A stretch of DNA of 64,000 nucleotides. It comes from Echinococcus granulosus. Lineage: Eukaryota > Platyhelminthes > Cestoda > Cyclophyllidea > Taeniidae. Below the pieces are notes generated by a model. That model saw only the letters and a program-made list of their open reading frames with translations, had not been told where the DNA came from and did not search any database. Position numbers and translations under genes: made by a program. The DNA lies in assembly GCF_000524195.1 (NCBI RefSeq), contig NW_020170383.1, forward strand, positions 2,548,041 through 2,612,040, in the 5' to 3' direction. Positions 53,001 through 64,000 of this stretch are shown here, in pieces (positions within the stretch are counted from its first letter, which is position 1; the number at the start of each line of letters is the position of its first letter).

Positions 53001-56000
53001 TTTCCAAATATGTTTGTTAATGGCGATATTACTTGTGCCCACTAAGATTGTTTTACATTAGGAAATCTTACTTTCACCACCAAATAAGCTTCAACTTGAC
53101 CAGGTCGTCTCTCGCATTCTAGGCTCTACTCAAAATGCGAACAATAAAGCAAAGTAGACGCAAATCGTAATTCATGACATTATCTCACAGGTGTCATACG
53201 ATGGCAGTTCTAAAACCGAAAGACTTGTCAAGCTGCTTATGCACAATGTCCATACTTCAATACTGATTAGCTGATCTACGCGCTCATCAAACCAATTTAT
53301 GACTTTTGATAGAGCATTAAAGCAAAAATGACCCTTTCATTGCAGAACCCGCAATTGCTTTCAGTAAAGTAGAATAATGCACTATGGCACAAAATTCTTC
53401 CTCTTATTCCGCATTCCTATTGTATAATAAATGGGCCATTGAAATGTAAAGTAGATACTTACGTCCATTGTAAAACTCACTTATAATAGTGCTAAATAAA
53501 TTAAGTCAAAAGAGTCATTTGCTAAAGATACGATTCATTCGCCATACCTCTTGTCAAATCTATTGCAGGATCAAAGATTCTAAATTTTTGCATATGTTGA
53601 ATTGAACAGTAGGAAAACTTAGAAGATTGTGTCTTATTATTTTGCCTATAAACAGGGTATACATACTGTCTAACCCCTTTAAAGTGGGACCACAAGAAAC
53701 ATAAAAAGGAAGTAATTGGCTATAGAAAGTGGTCTTAGCACTCTTTAACCCACACTGCTAGTACAACCAAGTCGAAGAATAGATTTACTCCAAAACTACC
53801 TAATCTTAGCAATTCAAAAACTAATCAAGAAGTATTTTTTTAAGGGTGCAAAAGTAATGTCACCCCAAAAATAGACGACGACAAGTTCGTAGGACCAAGC
53901 TTTAGGGCGATAATGACAATAGTTTCGAAAAGCTTACTGCTAATTAATTTATTTTTTGTTTAAATTTCAGTAAACATGCATTTAGAACCAAGCTAAGCTA
54001 TCATAAAATTGCAGCTTCTTGAAGAACAATGTGACTTTCTGGTCGAGATTATTTATTCTTCTATCCCATACACATCATCCCATGCATCATTTTTGGCTTC
54101 TTCGGTCAGTCATATCTAAATGAATCTAAGAACGTTCTGAACTTCGAGAGTGCTCATTTTCTGCGCATTTATTAAGCAGGTGTAGCTTATCGAATTGCCC
54201 CAAAAGAACAATATCAGGGCTTGTTTTCTGCTATTACTGAAATACATATCATTAACAGGCACTAAATGAGGTGAAGTTAAACTCATGCTACTTATACTTA
54301 ATAGGTAAATGCCTTGCTTACAACCAATATTGGAGAATCAAAAAAGTAGAACTAATTTGGCGTATCTGTCGTACGATAATATTTTAAACTCACTATTTAG
54401 ATAAATCTATGGGATTTTATCTGCGATTTACTAAACAAACAAACACAACATCAACCGTCACACTCGAAGCAAAAAATTACCTACATGTTCTCAATTTGTC
54501 GAAAGGTGAGCAATTCTCGCCAGACTATGTCCATTGCCACGCGCAAATGGTGTGAAATTTAGGGTTTTTGACCTCACTAAGCAGGTACGCACTTTTTGTT
54601 GCGCAATAATTCCGCATGAATAAGTACGCATAAGTCGAATTTGCAGCACAACTCCGAAAGCACATTTACAATTGTTCCAGTTTTTCTACACAATCAGAAT
54701 TTAACCTTCGGGTAAGGTTTAAAATAGGCTTACAAATTAAATTCGAATGTTTTGAAACGGTCAACATTTATGCAGATATCTGCAACATCTTATCAGTTCG
54801 AGCTAACTTAGGGAGTATTTTTGAAACTTGAAGGAAAATAAATCCGTAATTTACCCAAAATCTGCTAATATTCTTCTACTTTTATTTCCTACGGTACCAA
54901 ATTCCCAATCAAATATTGCGGCATGTATTACAGGAATTTTCTACAAATGTCCGAAACGTTAGTTACAAATCTCTATAACTTAACACTTAGAGCAGGTTAT
55001 TTTGTCCTAGGTAGCTAAAGCCTTATTTATGCAAAGGCACGGGTGACTAACTTGAGAAATCGCACTGAATGCGATGAAATTTACGCTGTCAAATTTGTAA
55101 TCATGAAACAGCTGAAAAGCTAATGAATAAAAAAGGACCATTTAATAGTTTTTCATAAACAAAGAATTTGGCTTCGACTAACTAGTATTTTTCACATTTC
55201 CATGATTTACTACATTCTTCCATCAAGGCTTCAAATTAACCTGAAGTTTTTCCTAGCCCATCCCTCCGCTTGTTTGTGGATCATAAGCTGCAATATCATA
55301 ATGACTTTTTAAGAAAGAGCCTGGCAGTGTCCTTTGTTAAATGCTTATTTTCGAGATGAAACGATTTTGATTAAAGAATTTGATTCAAACAATAACCTTC
55401 AAGAAATATTCTTATTTAACTTTTTTTGGCAAATGCGGATTTTCGCCTGCAAATTCGTCTAAATTTATTGTAAGTTCATAAATTTTAAGACAAAGCATGA
55501 TTGCAAAAGCCTATCAGGGCTTGCCACTCCACTTTCCTCTCAGGCTTAATAGTTAGTCGTTGCCTTGGCCAAGTAGTTAAATACGAAATCTGATTGTTTA
55601 TACGTAAGTCATTTTTTCGCTTTGACAGCATTGATAATGGAAGTGTACCCTGATACAAAATTTATAGGTCTTTTTTAAAAAGAAAGTGCAAAAAACAGTA
55701 AGAACGGTTGACTCATGGGTCCAGAAAACATCCATCAATGCATACACCTGCCGATTGAGGTAGCAGCGACCAGGAGATAACAAGAAAAAATGCCCAAATT
55801 GGAAAGTGCTTAATGAAATACTTGTCGTAATGCTTTATTATACACAGAACAGTCCAGTATTTCATTTGAGTACTTAACAATGCATCAACAGTCTTCGCTA
55901 CATAACCGAAACCTTGAATTTTCCCTTAATGCCTGTTTGAGCTGGTAATAATAAAATTGCCGAATCATGACACCTTTTTAATCATACTATTTTCAAAAGT

Positions 56001-56721
56001 AATCTTTTTCTGAAACCTTTGACACCGCCCTATAGCTAATAACTCGTTTTGAAAAACTTACGACTTTTTGTGGCTATATTTTTATACTAAATGGCATTTG
56101 CGGTAGGCACTATTGCATATGTTACATTTCTGTAGAGTACTAATGTTGAATGTCATTTGTCATCCGTGCTTTGGTAACAACTGGAACAATTAAGGACATT
56201 TACTTACTCTGAAGTGTCCCCACAAGTTTATTCCATGGGTTTTCAAGAGAACTCCACTCCTCCTTGTTCAACGGAAAGATGAGCGGTTCGTTGGCAAAAA
56301 GATCTGGATCGAACAGCTTTTGCCCTACTGGTGGACCAACGTAGAGCACGATGCCACGATCACGCCAGGTGGGTCGAATAGTGAGGAAAACGAGCATTCG
56401 AGGGTAGATGAGATCCAGACATGCAGCGTTTTGACCAGACGTGATAAAAATAGTGTAGTCTGAATGTCGTAAGAACCTCTCCTCGAACTCATTGAAGTGC
56501 ATATTCAAAAAGGCCTCTCCATCATGATGGGGTGTGTAAGATCTTGCACCAAGGACAGTGGACACCCGATCACAGAGAAATTGGGCGAAATCCTCAGCCA
56601 TTTCATCCTTAAGACTTTCAGAGTGATTTGGTGGTAGAAAGGTGTGTGGGGTGAGGATGGTGAATTTGTAGAGCCGCTCATTTTGATTAGTAGGTAAATG
56701 CAAAAGGGATCTCTTGTGCAT
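50026..56721 (-). CDS. SEFIR/TIR-like domain protein with a giant disordered tail (two-exon model, 1,133 aa)
   Basis: Exon 1 (56721-56208) opens with ATG. It encodes a compact alpha/beta domain: strand FTILTP (residues 20-25), helix with EDFAQFL (43-49), strand DYTIFIT (88-94), then CLDLIYPRMLVFLTIRPTW (101-119), IVLYVGP (124-130) and FDPDLF...PLIFP (137-150). FAQFL, the SD-x-x-IFI strand and DLF...FPL resemble SEFIR domains of IL-17 receptors and Act1; this is fold-level resemblance only. It ends at a near-perfect donor, CAGA|GTAAGTAA. If that is not used, a stop follows two codons later (173 aa, stop at 56200). Exon 2 (52913-50026) follows a TTTTTTTTAG acceptor in matching phase 1. It encodes about 961 residues, Ser/Glu/Lys/Asn-rich and without repeats, membrane segments or known domains. 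It includes a basic patch KTKKKKLL and ends ...HARTLKTNL then TAA. Joining the exons is inference from splice strength, phase and strand across a 3,294-nt intron. Two separate genes is the alternative. Confidence 0.55.
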
Positions 56722-56811
56722 TTTGCACGTTCCGCCCTTCAAATGTGCTGACAAATGTTGCGAGTGTCGCAAGCGCCGAAAATAAAACACTCTTTCTAAC
56801 GCGGGCCTGTA

Positions 56812-56875
56812 ATTGGTCGTGACATATATTGCGTATTTATTTGACCTTGAGGGGTGAGCGCGAGGCGGGGATTGG
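56812..56875 (-). promoter_or_regulatory. CCAAT boxes upstream of the 56.7 kb gene
   Basis: Two CCAAT boxes in the gene's orientation (ATTGG on the plus strand at 56812-56816 and 56871-56875) lie about 95 and 154 bp before the ATG, in a GC-richer stretch. They mark a probable promoter and argue that 56721 is close to the true 5' end, so no receptor ectodomain is encoded upstream. Confidence 0.45.
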
Positions 56876-56884
56876 TTAGTTTGT

Positions 56885-59870
56885 AGGAGACGGTTGAAAT
56901 TAGAATTCCATCTTCACTGAATACAAATCTGCTTTACTACTTTTTGTATTTGAATACAAAGTTTACCAATGTGTTCCGACTTGCATTTCCAAATTCAAGA
57001 GGAACATTGGAATTTCGTATAAGTTGCACACTTTTTCCCCTTGAAATTAAAGTGAAGTTGCTACTACGAAGAACTCAACATTTAAAAATGAAAAATCCAT
57101 TATTCGTATTCAAAATTGGTGACCAATATCTAGATGTTCACATAAAAAAGAGAGTTTTCATGTGCCTGCACTCCCGGCACATAAGTGTGAAATATTGGTG
57201 GCGAAAGCGTGTTTTACTGGTAGGTTTGCCATCGAATGTGCCATAGATAATACCTTGTCACATAAATATTATTCAGTTATAGTTCCCTTGTAAAGGTTTA
57301 TTGCTTCACACTAGTAAGCGCCTCTCAACTGGCACTTTAGTTTTCCATCTCTGCCTTAATCAGACCTCTCTGAACTGATTTGGAGATTAAATTTTAACAG
57401 GCAAATAAATTGGAATGAAAATTGACTATAGAACTAATAAGTGCCACATAGTCGTAACTTTTGCAGAATTCCCTTTCATACTACATGCACTGTTCTGATA
57501 TACAATGTTCACTCGATTGCAAGGAAGGTGATTTTATGCACCATTCATAGCCTACACAGTGGGATGGCATTGGTTCTGTCATCAGTCCATGCAACTAAAC
57601 AGTAGCCCATAATATCAACAGGAGGCACTTGGGTCCACATATTGCTTCTATGGTATATTCCATTAAGCTCTAGAAACAGTTATCGAAACATCTTATTAGT
57701 GTAGCAAATAAACCTAATTGCACTCTCTTGGCGCAAAGATCAAAACCGTTCAGTAAAGTGGAAAAAATTCTTAAAACAGCTAGAGTGGGATTTGAGATCA
57801 CATGTGATCATTACTGCCTTGACAACTACTGGCGTCCTTTGGAAGGTCTATAATAACTGTTCTTTGCTATATTTTTTTGGCCCAAAAGGACATAAACAGT
57901 ATATTGCAACTCCAGTGTATGCTTTGGTTATTACCAGTTACATTTAAAAACTACTTAGTGTCAGTAACTGGCTTTTAAGTTCTAAATCAAATTAAATTGT
58001 TTTTAATAACACGTTGCATTTCATGGACGTTTGCAAGGGCGGAATTTCTCACTTCTTCAATGGGTGCAGCGTTCTTAAGCAGGCACTTGATGCTGCGTCT
58101 ATTTAACCACAAAATAATTTCATTGTAAAACTATCGAAAATAAAAGTGTTTTTAAATCTAACTTTTAGCAAAATAGATCATTTTAATGTGTTACCTTACA
58201 AACGGACCTAATCAAAGTACTAGATAAAACTACTGTAAGAAGTGCATTATAGGGCAGAAGAGCTTTCACAAAATGAGGTTCGATGGTGGTTGATCACTTA
58301 ACCTCATACGACAGAATGCAACACGATTGTACCAGCTGTTTTAGGCGAACTGACCAAAATTATCTCCACACTTTTAGTTATTGTTTATAGTTTGTTTGAA
58401 TTGGCTTCACTAGCTTTAGTTTTGGAAGAAAATATGAATAAACCTAATATACGCGTGTGCTTTACCACTATTTGGTATGAGCTGGGGTTCACACGGATGA
58501 GCTTGGTTCCTGTCGAGTTCCTGAATGGGGTAATTGGGCAGTGGGCATGAGTAAGCGGGGGGTGCGGTACGCGCGTACCCGACGGCTGGCCGATAGATGG
58601 AGAGAAAAGAAGGATGGCTCTAGTCTCGAGCATTTACAATATTTAATTGGCCCTGAAATTATAGCTTTTATTATCGCGCTTGAAACCTATCTACACGTAA
58701 TATTGACCAATCAGGAGGGGCTGAATGGGAGTGTGACGATATATAATGCTTGGGAATTAAGCCAAGGCAAAGGAAACTACTAAAAAAAATCTTGCCCAAC
58801 AATCTGTCGTATAAGTAATTTGGAGGGCCCTTAACACTGCAAAAAATCCAAATGGCATTTTGATTCAACAAGGAGACATTACATTAAATAACTTAAGTTT
58901 GGCTCAATAAAACAATGTTTGATTCAGCTTAACAGGAATTGTGAAATTGCGGAAAATATTCCGTGTTTAGATCCAAATGTCTAAGACATCCTCTTTTTTA
59001 ATCATAATATGATTAATTATCTACTTAAAACTGATTTTCAATGAATGCTTTGCAGATGGTTTTTGACAGGAATTTTCCACACTTTATGAATGAATAACGT
59101 TTGTAGACTGCGTTTTCGAAGATCTCCACGTATGGAAACGATAACAGAACGCATTTATCACGACATAAGCCTCAAGTGATGAGTTTTGTATTGACAAAAT
59201 AAATAGGATTCATAGAAGTGATTTTTTAACTCAAAAACATATTTTTCATCCCCATAAATAGGATCAGAAGTCACAGAGAACCTTTATGAAAACGGGTATA
59301 TTTGCTTGGGATAAAAACACATCACATAAGTTGTCAAATCCGAAAACCACAGTAGTTATAATCACCGCAAGCCCTTTATAATACGGAGTAATGCGAAGAC
59401 TCGTAATGAAGAGAAATAAGGCAAATCAACGGAATAAACCATTCTGACCCCCAATTGTATGTTTCCTACTCCCAAAAGGTAGCCTGTCAAGGCCTCATAG
59501 ACAGACACTATTCTTACCTGCGTCACATGACTTATACCTTGTTTGCGGGCCAAACGGCGACATTACACACAATCGCTTATGGTTGCGCGTGAAATGCATT
59601 AACAGTCCGTTCTACTAGGCCGAGAGCTTTTAAATAATGAAATACCAAAGCGTATCTTAAAGTTTAATACCAAAATTAGCGTAGCTTCTACTAAAATTAA
59701 CAGTAATTATTAATGGAGTATAAACTGAGGGGAGAATAATTGTCATTAATGGTCGCTATTTTACAGATGAATTGACATAAGAAGGACAAAAGACGGAGTG
59801 TCATGGTATTGGAAGTGGTACAACTTGATTCTTTCCTTTAATGGTGGTAATGGTAGGGAAGGATAAGCAA
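56885..59870. other. Intergenic region with one orphan promoter-like island
   Basis: No gene is supported. A GC-richer island at about 58480-58760 contains a forward CCAAT (58707-58711) and a TATATAA (near 58739-58745) about 30 bp apart, facing the plus strand, but no coding block follows. The 78-codon plus-strand frame from 58547 lacks family features. Confidence 0.45.
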
Positions 59871-62800
59871 TTAAGAATTAGATCGTGATTTCAAAAAAGA
59901 AAAAATAGCTGCAATTAAAAGTATTGAAGTTGCAGCAGCACCCATTTCCCTCCAAGTGAGGCTCTTTTCCCATGGCTTTTCCATCGAAATCTCAAGCTCT
60001 TCGTAAATTCTTGGGTCCACTGAGGATAAAGGAAAGTAGAAGTAGTCCCTTTTTCTGCGTAGAAGCCGATGTAACCAACATGTTGTTATTTTAAACCTGT
60101 GTTGATGTGATTCTACTTTCACTTTAAATACCTTTTTGATTAAGCCAGGAAATTGTAAAAATTTGAGCACTTTGTGCTATATTAAACAATGCATGCACTC
60201 AGTTAATGATTACCTGGCTTTGAGAAGCTTGTTTATCTGTGCAATGAATTTGACGTTGTCAGATACTCGGCTAATAATATAATAATTTACTAAAGAATAA
60301 GCAGTGAAGTTTCTAGAGACAAATAGCAAATTTGGTGTTTCTAACCAGTCATGCAGAAGGTTCACAAATCCTAATCATTGCACTTAACAAGGATTACAGA
60401 ATTTTCTTATTTGTAGCCTATATTGATCTCATTCTAAGGCATTTTCTTGCGCGTCAATCAATGAACTTGCCGTCTTCATCTAATAAACATGTACAGGTCT
60501 TATCTTTCATAGATAACATCTTACTTTCACTTTCGCATTGATAATCGTCTTCCGCATCCACAACAGAAGAGTGATGTTCTTCTATAAAATTAGGATTTAA
60601 TGAAATCGGTTGAAAAGATGGAAAAGCTAGATGTTTTTGAGTACATCGTGCATTTTCACTCAATCATTCACCACAAGCCAAGATTCATTGTAGACTAAAT
60701 GCAGTGATACGCAATGTGCAGCCAAGCACTTTTCGAATTCGAATGAGATGGAAGACTTTTTTGGCATAGTCACGATGGGCATCAAAAAAGAGACAAAGTG
60801 TTTTGGGCCTATAAAGGTGTGCTTAGATGGAATCATATAAAGTTAGACGTACCCTAAAAAACAATTTAAGATGGACATTAGATAGGGAGATAGCGCAATG
60901 GTCAACCATTGCACGTTCCAGTGCATTAATGAGGGATGAAGGAAAAGTAAAATGAGTAAACTTAGCAGTTGGATTCACCTTTACTAATAAATCCAATTTC
61001 AGAAGAGGTTTTGACTTGGTTTTCTTGCGATACCTCTAAAACTGTTGAAAAGTTCTTACTGAGAGCAATCAAAATATTTTTAATGATAACCTGCATTACA
61101 ACTTCCTCAAAACATCCAACCAATACCTTGCTTCAGCGAAATGTCAAAACAGAGTGACAAAGAAGGTTTGTAGAAGGTGCTGAAGGACTAATAAAACATA
61201 GTCTAACAATAAAAATAGAAGCACTGTCACGTTGATGTTGGGTTTTAAAAATGCTGTCAATTTTCAGTAGTGATCAGCCTTTGATTACAAACCGATGTTT
61301 TGAAGATCTTGCGGGCTATCCCCCTCATCAGCCTCTCCGTCCATTTTTTCTAAAATTGCGAAACGTTACCCTTGATGCATGCAAATTTTCCCAAAAATGC
61401 TTTTTTGTACTAATGCGAGTTATAAGTCCCTCAAAACGCCCAACCAATTACCCACTTGAGCAGAGCGTCAAATTAGTGCAGCAAAAGTACTTTTGAAATT
61501 TGCTGATAGATTACTAAATAAATTGTTTAGCATTAAAAACAAATTCACTGTATTCTGTCGAAAACAGGTTTAGAATGCCATAAGTTTTCTTTGGTGATCA
61601 CCCCGTGAATACAAACCGGAGTCTTGAAGATCTTGTTGACTGCCCAGATCGTTATCTTCTACGTCTAACTTTTCTTAAATAACAAAAGACTAATCGTGAT
61701 GCATACAAGTTTTTTTCTAAAATGTATTTCTCTGCTTTTTCGTAGGTTATCATCAAATAAACACACCTTCATTCGTACTATGCTGTGAACCAGTTTGTTC
61801 ATCACTAGGTTTAGCTGAAAATAAACAAGACAGTTAGTAAAATGAGTACACTGACTTAAAATTTGTGTAAAAATTGACACATCATTAACTTAGGCGCTAT
61901 TATTATTAAAAACTGAATTCGTATCAGATTTTAAGTCAAAATACGTTATTCCTGTACAAACACATTAAAAGACCAACTGTTAAACTTAATTTAAACTGAA
62001 CAATCCATATCAATTCAAACCTGAAATTGAGTTTTCAACCCAATTGTGATAGTTTCAGTTTGCCTGGTTTTGGAAAAACCATATTAATGAAAAGATGATT
62101 GCAATAAACGTTTTGCCTACTCTGACGCGATGGGATGGTTGCGTCTGGATCCGTGAAACACACTTTAGATACTTCGTTTTGCGGAAATCAGCGCACATAA
62201 ACGCGAACAAAACTCGGGAATATTACTGTAGACAGTCATCATAATTTCATTGTTATTTGCATTTGGAAGTCGGTATCCTTTAAAAATAGTTTAATGGCAA
62301 AGATTGGTAATTTTTCCCTTATAATCTCACAGAGGTGTTAAACTTGGATTCAAGGGAAGTTGCAAGCTACAGTTCATTCTCATTTTTAGCAATTTAGGTG
62401 GATTAAGGATGTACAACTAGAAATTCCTTCAAAAATACTTTTAGATCTAGTGAAATCGTGAGAAATTGTTCAGATATTTCGGAATGAAAATTTAATTGGA
62501 AAATATATATCACTTCTTACTAGCTAGATTGCAGACCTCATAGTGTGCCATTGTGCTTTCAAATACTTTAATTTTATGTACAGTAAATGTTGCACTTGAA
62601 GGGCACCGGGTTCAAGTGATAATAAATGGAACTGGTATTTTCAGGTCAATTGATCCGAGGTATTAGAATTTTCTTTCTATCTAACGCCTCTACCACACTT
62701 TCATTACATGCTGAATGCCGAATTGCATACCTAAGGGGTATGACAATAAACGTCAAATAGAGGTTGACATTACAAAGTATTTAGGCAATCGCATTAACTT

Positions 62801-63581
62801 GAAGCCGTTTTTCTCAATGTATTTTAAAAGCCACGTGATTCCTCGCCTAGCGTCTCCCTTTTTACCACTCAAAATGTTTCTTTTGAACGATATGGAATAT
62901 GTAGAATGACATGAGTGCCTAAAATTGGAAATTAGTGCCTTTTTTAGATATCAAAACAATCCGTCTCAAATTTGTCTTAAAGAATCTGGCATTAATAATT
63001 AGATAATAGGACTGTAGCTAATGTCAAATTCAGGCCTACTGAAAACTGCCACATTTTCGTTGAAATTCTAACAGGCGAAATTTTGCACATTTTCAATGCT
63101 TACGATGAATAAAGTCAGCTATTTCTTCCCATTGCCGCTCTTCCTTTTGCCACATCTTGGGCGACATTGAAAAGATCACTGGAGGGTGAAAAAGCAACAT
63201 AGGGTCGAATTTTTTTTTATTTTTAGCGATCTCTCCCAGGCTCACGAGGAGCATTCGCTTGAACCACCAGGGCTTAATTGTGAGGTGGACGAGAAGACGC
63301 GGATAAATGGCATCAAGAAGACAGACCTGTTGTCCTGGAAACACGATGATGGCACAGTCAGCGAGTTCCAGAGCTTGAACGAAGTTGTCGAAAGTGGCGT
63401 CCAAGTTACTGCCACCCACTGACTTGGTTGCAACACTAAAAAGGTGCAACTCAGTTTGTGCTCTCCCAGCGAGCCATTGAGAGAAAGCCTCGGAAAGATC
63501 GTTGAATGCGGGAGGAACACTATTATCGACGGTAAGAGCACGTGGTGTGAAAATGACAAGATGATTGGAGACAGTTGACAT
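59871..63581 (-). CDS. SEFIR/TIR-like paralog with C-terminal membrane anchor (three-exon model, 260 aa)
   Basis: Exon 1 (63581-63104) encodes a domain paralogous to that of the 56.7 kb gene: VIFTP (9-13), EAFSQWL (31-37), DCAIIVFPGQ (75-84), CLLDAIYPRLLVHLTIKPWW (87-106), FDP (125-127), PPVIF (133-137) and a final W-x-x-I. It ends at CATC|GTAAGCA, the same place and phase 1 as its paralog's donor; unspliced it would stop after 162 aa at 63093. Exon 2 (60626-60471) follows TCTAG and encodes a 52-residue acidic linker ending LLDED before a GC donor (ACG|GCAAGT). Exon 3 (60019-59871) follows TTTATCCTCAG and ends with the hydrophobic span GAAATSILLIAAIFSFL and KSRSNS, a tail-anchor layout that would keep the domain cytosolic. 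All joins keep frame (783 nt including stop), but exon 2 has a poor pyrimidine tract and the 2,477-nt first intron is inferred. The domain exon is well supported; the assignment of exons 2 and 3 to it is moderate. Confidence 0.55.
60895..60912. repeat. Perfect 8-bp hairpin with box A-like flank
   Basis: GCAATGGT (60895-60902) and ACCATTGC (60905-60912) are exact reverse complements around a 2-nt loop. The preceding TAGCGCAATGG resembles a Pol III box A, but no full tRNA cloverleaf can be drawn. Possibly a decayed tRNA-derived element, possibly chance. Confidence 0.4.
60972..61765 (+). repeat. Diverged tandem repeat, three units of about 300-325 bp
   Basis: Units begin near 60972, 61272 and 61596. 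Shared anchors include GATTCACCT, GATCAGCCT or GATCACCCC at unit starts, TTTTGAAGATCTTG versus CTTGAAGATCTTG (units 2 and 3), CCTCAAAACRYCCAACCAAT (units 1 and 2), and matching spacers containing TGCTGA-x-GA-TA-TAA. Units 1 and 2 also align in one plus-strand frame (SSKHPTN...LLQRNVK versus PSKRPTN...LEQSVK), so the unit may descend from coding sequence. The array lies in the first intron of the tail-anchored paralog and is old and degraded. Confidence 0.65.
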
Positions 63582-63683
63582 CGCTCAAAACACCCCAAAG
63601 TAAAGTGTTGCGCTGTAACCCATGCACACACACACACAGGCACAACACTGCTATTCGCGCCTAGCAGGAGTGGTTATTGTAGT

Positions 63684-63789
63684 CCAATAAGAGCTAGCAG
63701 GCAATTAGAAATCCAATCTCTCACGAAACACCCTCATTCTTTTGCCTCAAAGGGGATTGGACAAAGCACGATCAGGTGTTCTTCATTGG
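63684..63789 (-). promoter_or_regulatory. CCAAT-box cluster upstream of the 63.6 kb gene
   Basis: Four CCAAT boxes lie 100-210 bp before the ATG: two in the gene's orientation (ATTGG on plus at 63756-63760 and 63785-63789) and two inverted (63684-63688 and 63713-63717). The paralog at 56.7 kb has two. This suggests a common NF-Y-type promoter kept after duplication and puts the 5' end just upstream of 63581. Confidence 0.45.
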
Positions 63790-64000
63790 TTGCTGCGTTT
63801 CATAACCGCTTGTGGGGATAATTCCAAAGTTGATTTTGGGGGAGGTGATAGGTATGAGAATTCTAGAAATAAAATATGCATCAAAGATTTTATTAGTTAG
63901 GCAAAAGGAGATGACCGAAATCAATTGCCATGAGTTCTTTTAGATGTTAAGAATAGCAGTTTTATTGGTTGATAGGTGTTTATTATAGAGGAATTAGTCT

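Noticed and set aside
60885..60930. tRNA-like stretch TAGCGCAATGG...GTTCC
   Set aside because: No acceptor stem, anticodon arm or proper B box can be drawn; kept only as a hairpin.
61251..61496. Plus-strand 81-codon ORF as a gene
   Set aside because: It lies within the tandem repeat; the homologous frame is broken in unit 3, so it is treated as part of the repeat.
1..64000. CRISPR arrays, operons of bacterial type, retroelement polyproteins
   Set aside because: None seen. The genes are spliced eukaryotic genes and no reverse transcriptase, integrase or transposase motif was found in the open frames.

Overview
The window is animal nuclear DNA, A+T-rich (roughly two thirds A+T by eye), with spliced genes and two 100-N assembly gaps. 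Two genes are recognised with confidence. One encodes the actin-disassembly factor AIP1/WDR1 and the other a ZNF830 (CCDC16/Omcg1)-type zinc-finger protein. Both have introns of only 28-44 nt at their 5' ends and introns of about 1-3 kb towards the 3' end. That pattern is known from parasitic flatworms (trematodes and tapeworms). I therefore read the source as a neodermatan flatworm and do not claim a genus. No viral, prokaryotic or CRISPR features are seen.

Layout. 1-15.3 kb holds no gene I can support, one gap (11593-11692) and a diverged repeat on both sides of that gap. 15.74-16.99 kb (+) is a five-exon gene for a 243-residue protein I do not recognise. 17-27.9 kb is a gene desert with a few GC-richer structured islands. 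27.97-30.05 kb (-) is the ZNF830-like gene (6 exons, 249 aa). 30.67-38.89 kb (-) is WDR1/AIP1 (12 exons, 617 aa), with its 3' end 623 bp upstream of the ZNF830 start on the same strand; the second gap lies between them. At 41.02-41.34 kb (-) a GC-rich exon of an unknown hydrophobic protein stands alone. 41.4-50 kb is otherwise empty.

50.0-63.6 kb (-) holds the most interesting part: two neighbouring paralogous first exons (56208-56721 and 63104-63581), each encoding a compact alpha/beta domain of about 155 residues. It resembles a SEFIR/TIR-type signalling domain, such as that in IL-17 receptors and Act1. Both domains end at a splice donor in the same place and phase. The first can be joined in frame to a 2.9 kb exon encoding an about 960-residue, Ser-rich, apparently disordered tail (1,133 aa in all). 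The second can be joined to two short exons ending in a C-terminal membrane anchor (260 aa in all). If transcripts confirm the joins, this is a duplicated signalling domain with two different tails: one long and scaffold-like, one tail-anchored. Both start regions carry CCAAT boxes. The intron of the second gene contains a diverged tandem repeat of about 300 bp.

All exon joins were worked out by hand from splice consensus, reading phase and, for WDR1 and ZNF830, family alignment from memory. No search or transcript data were available.
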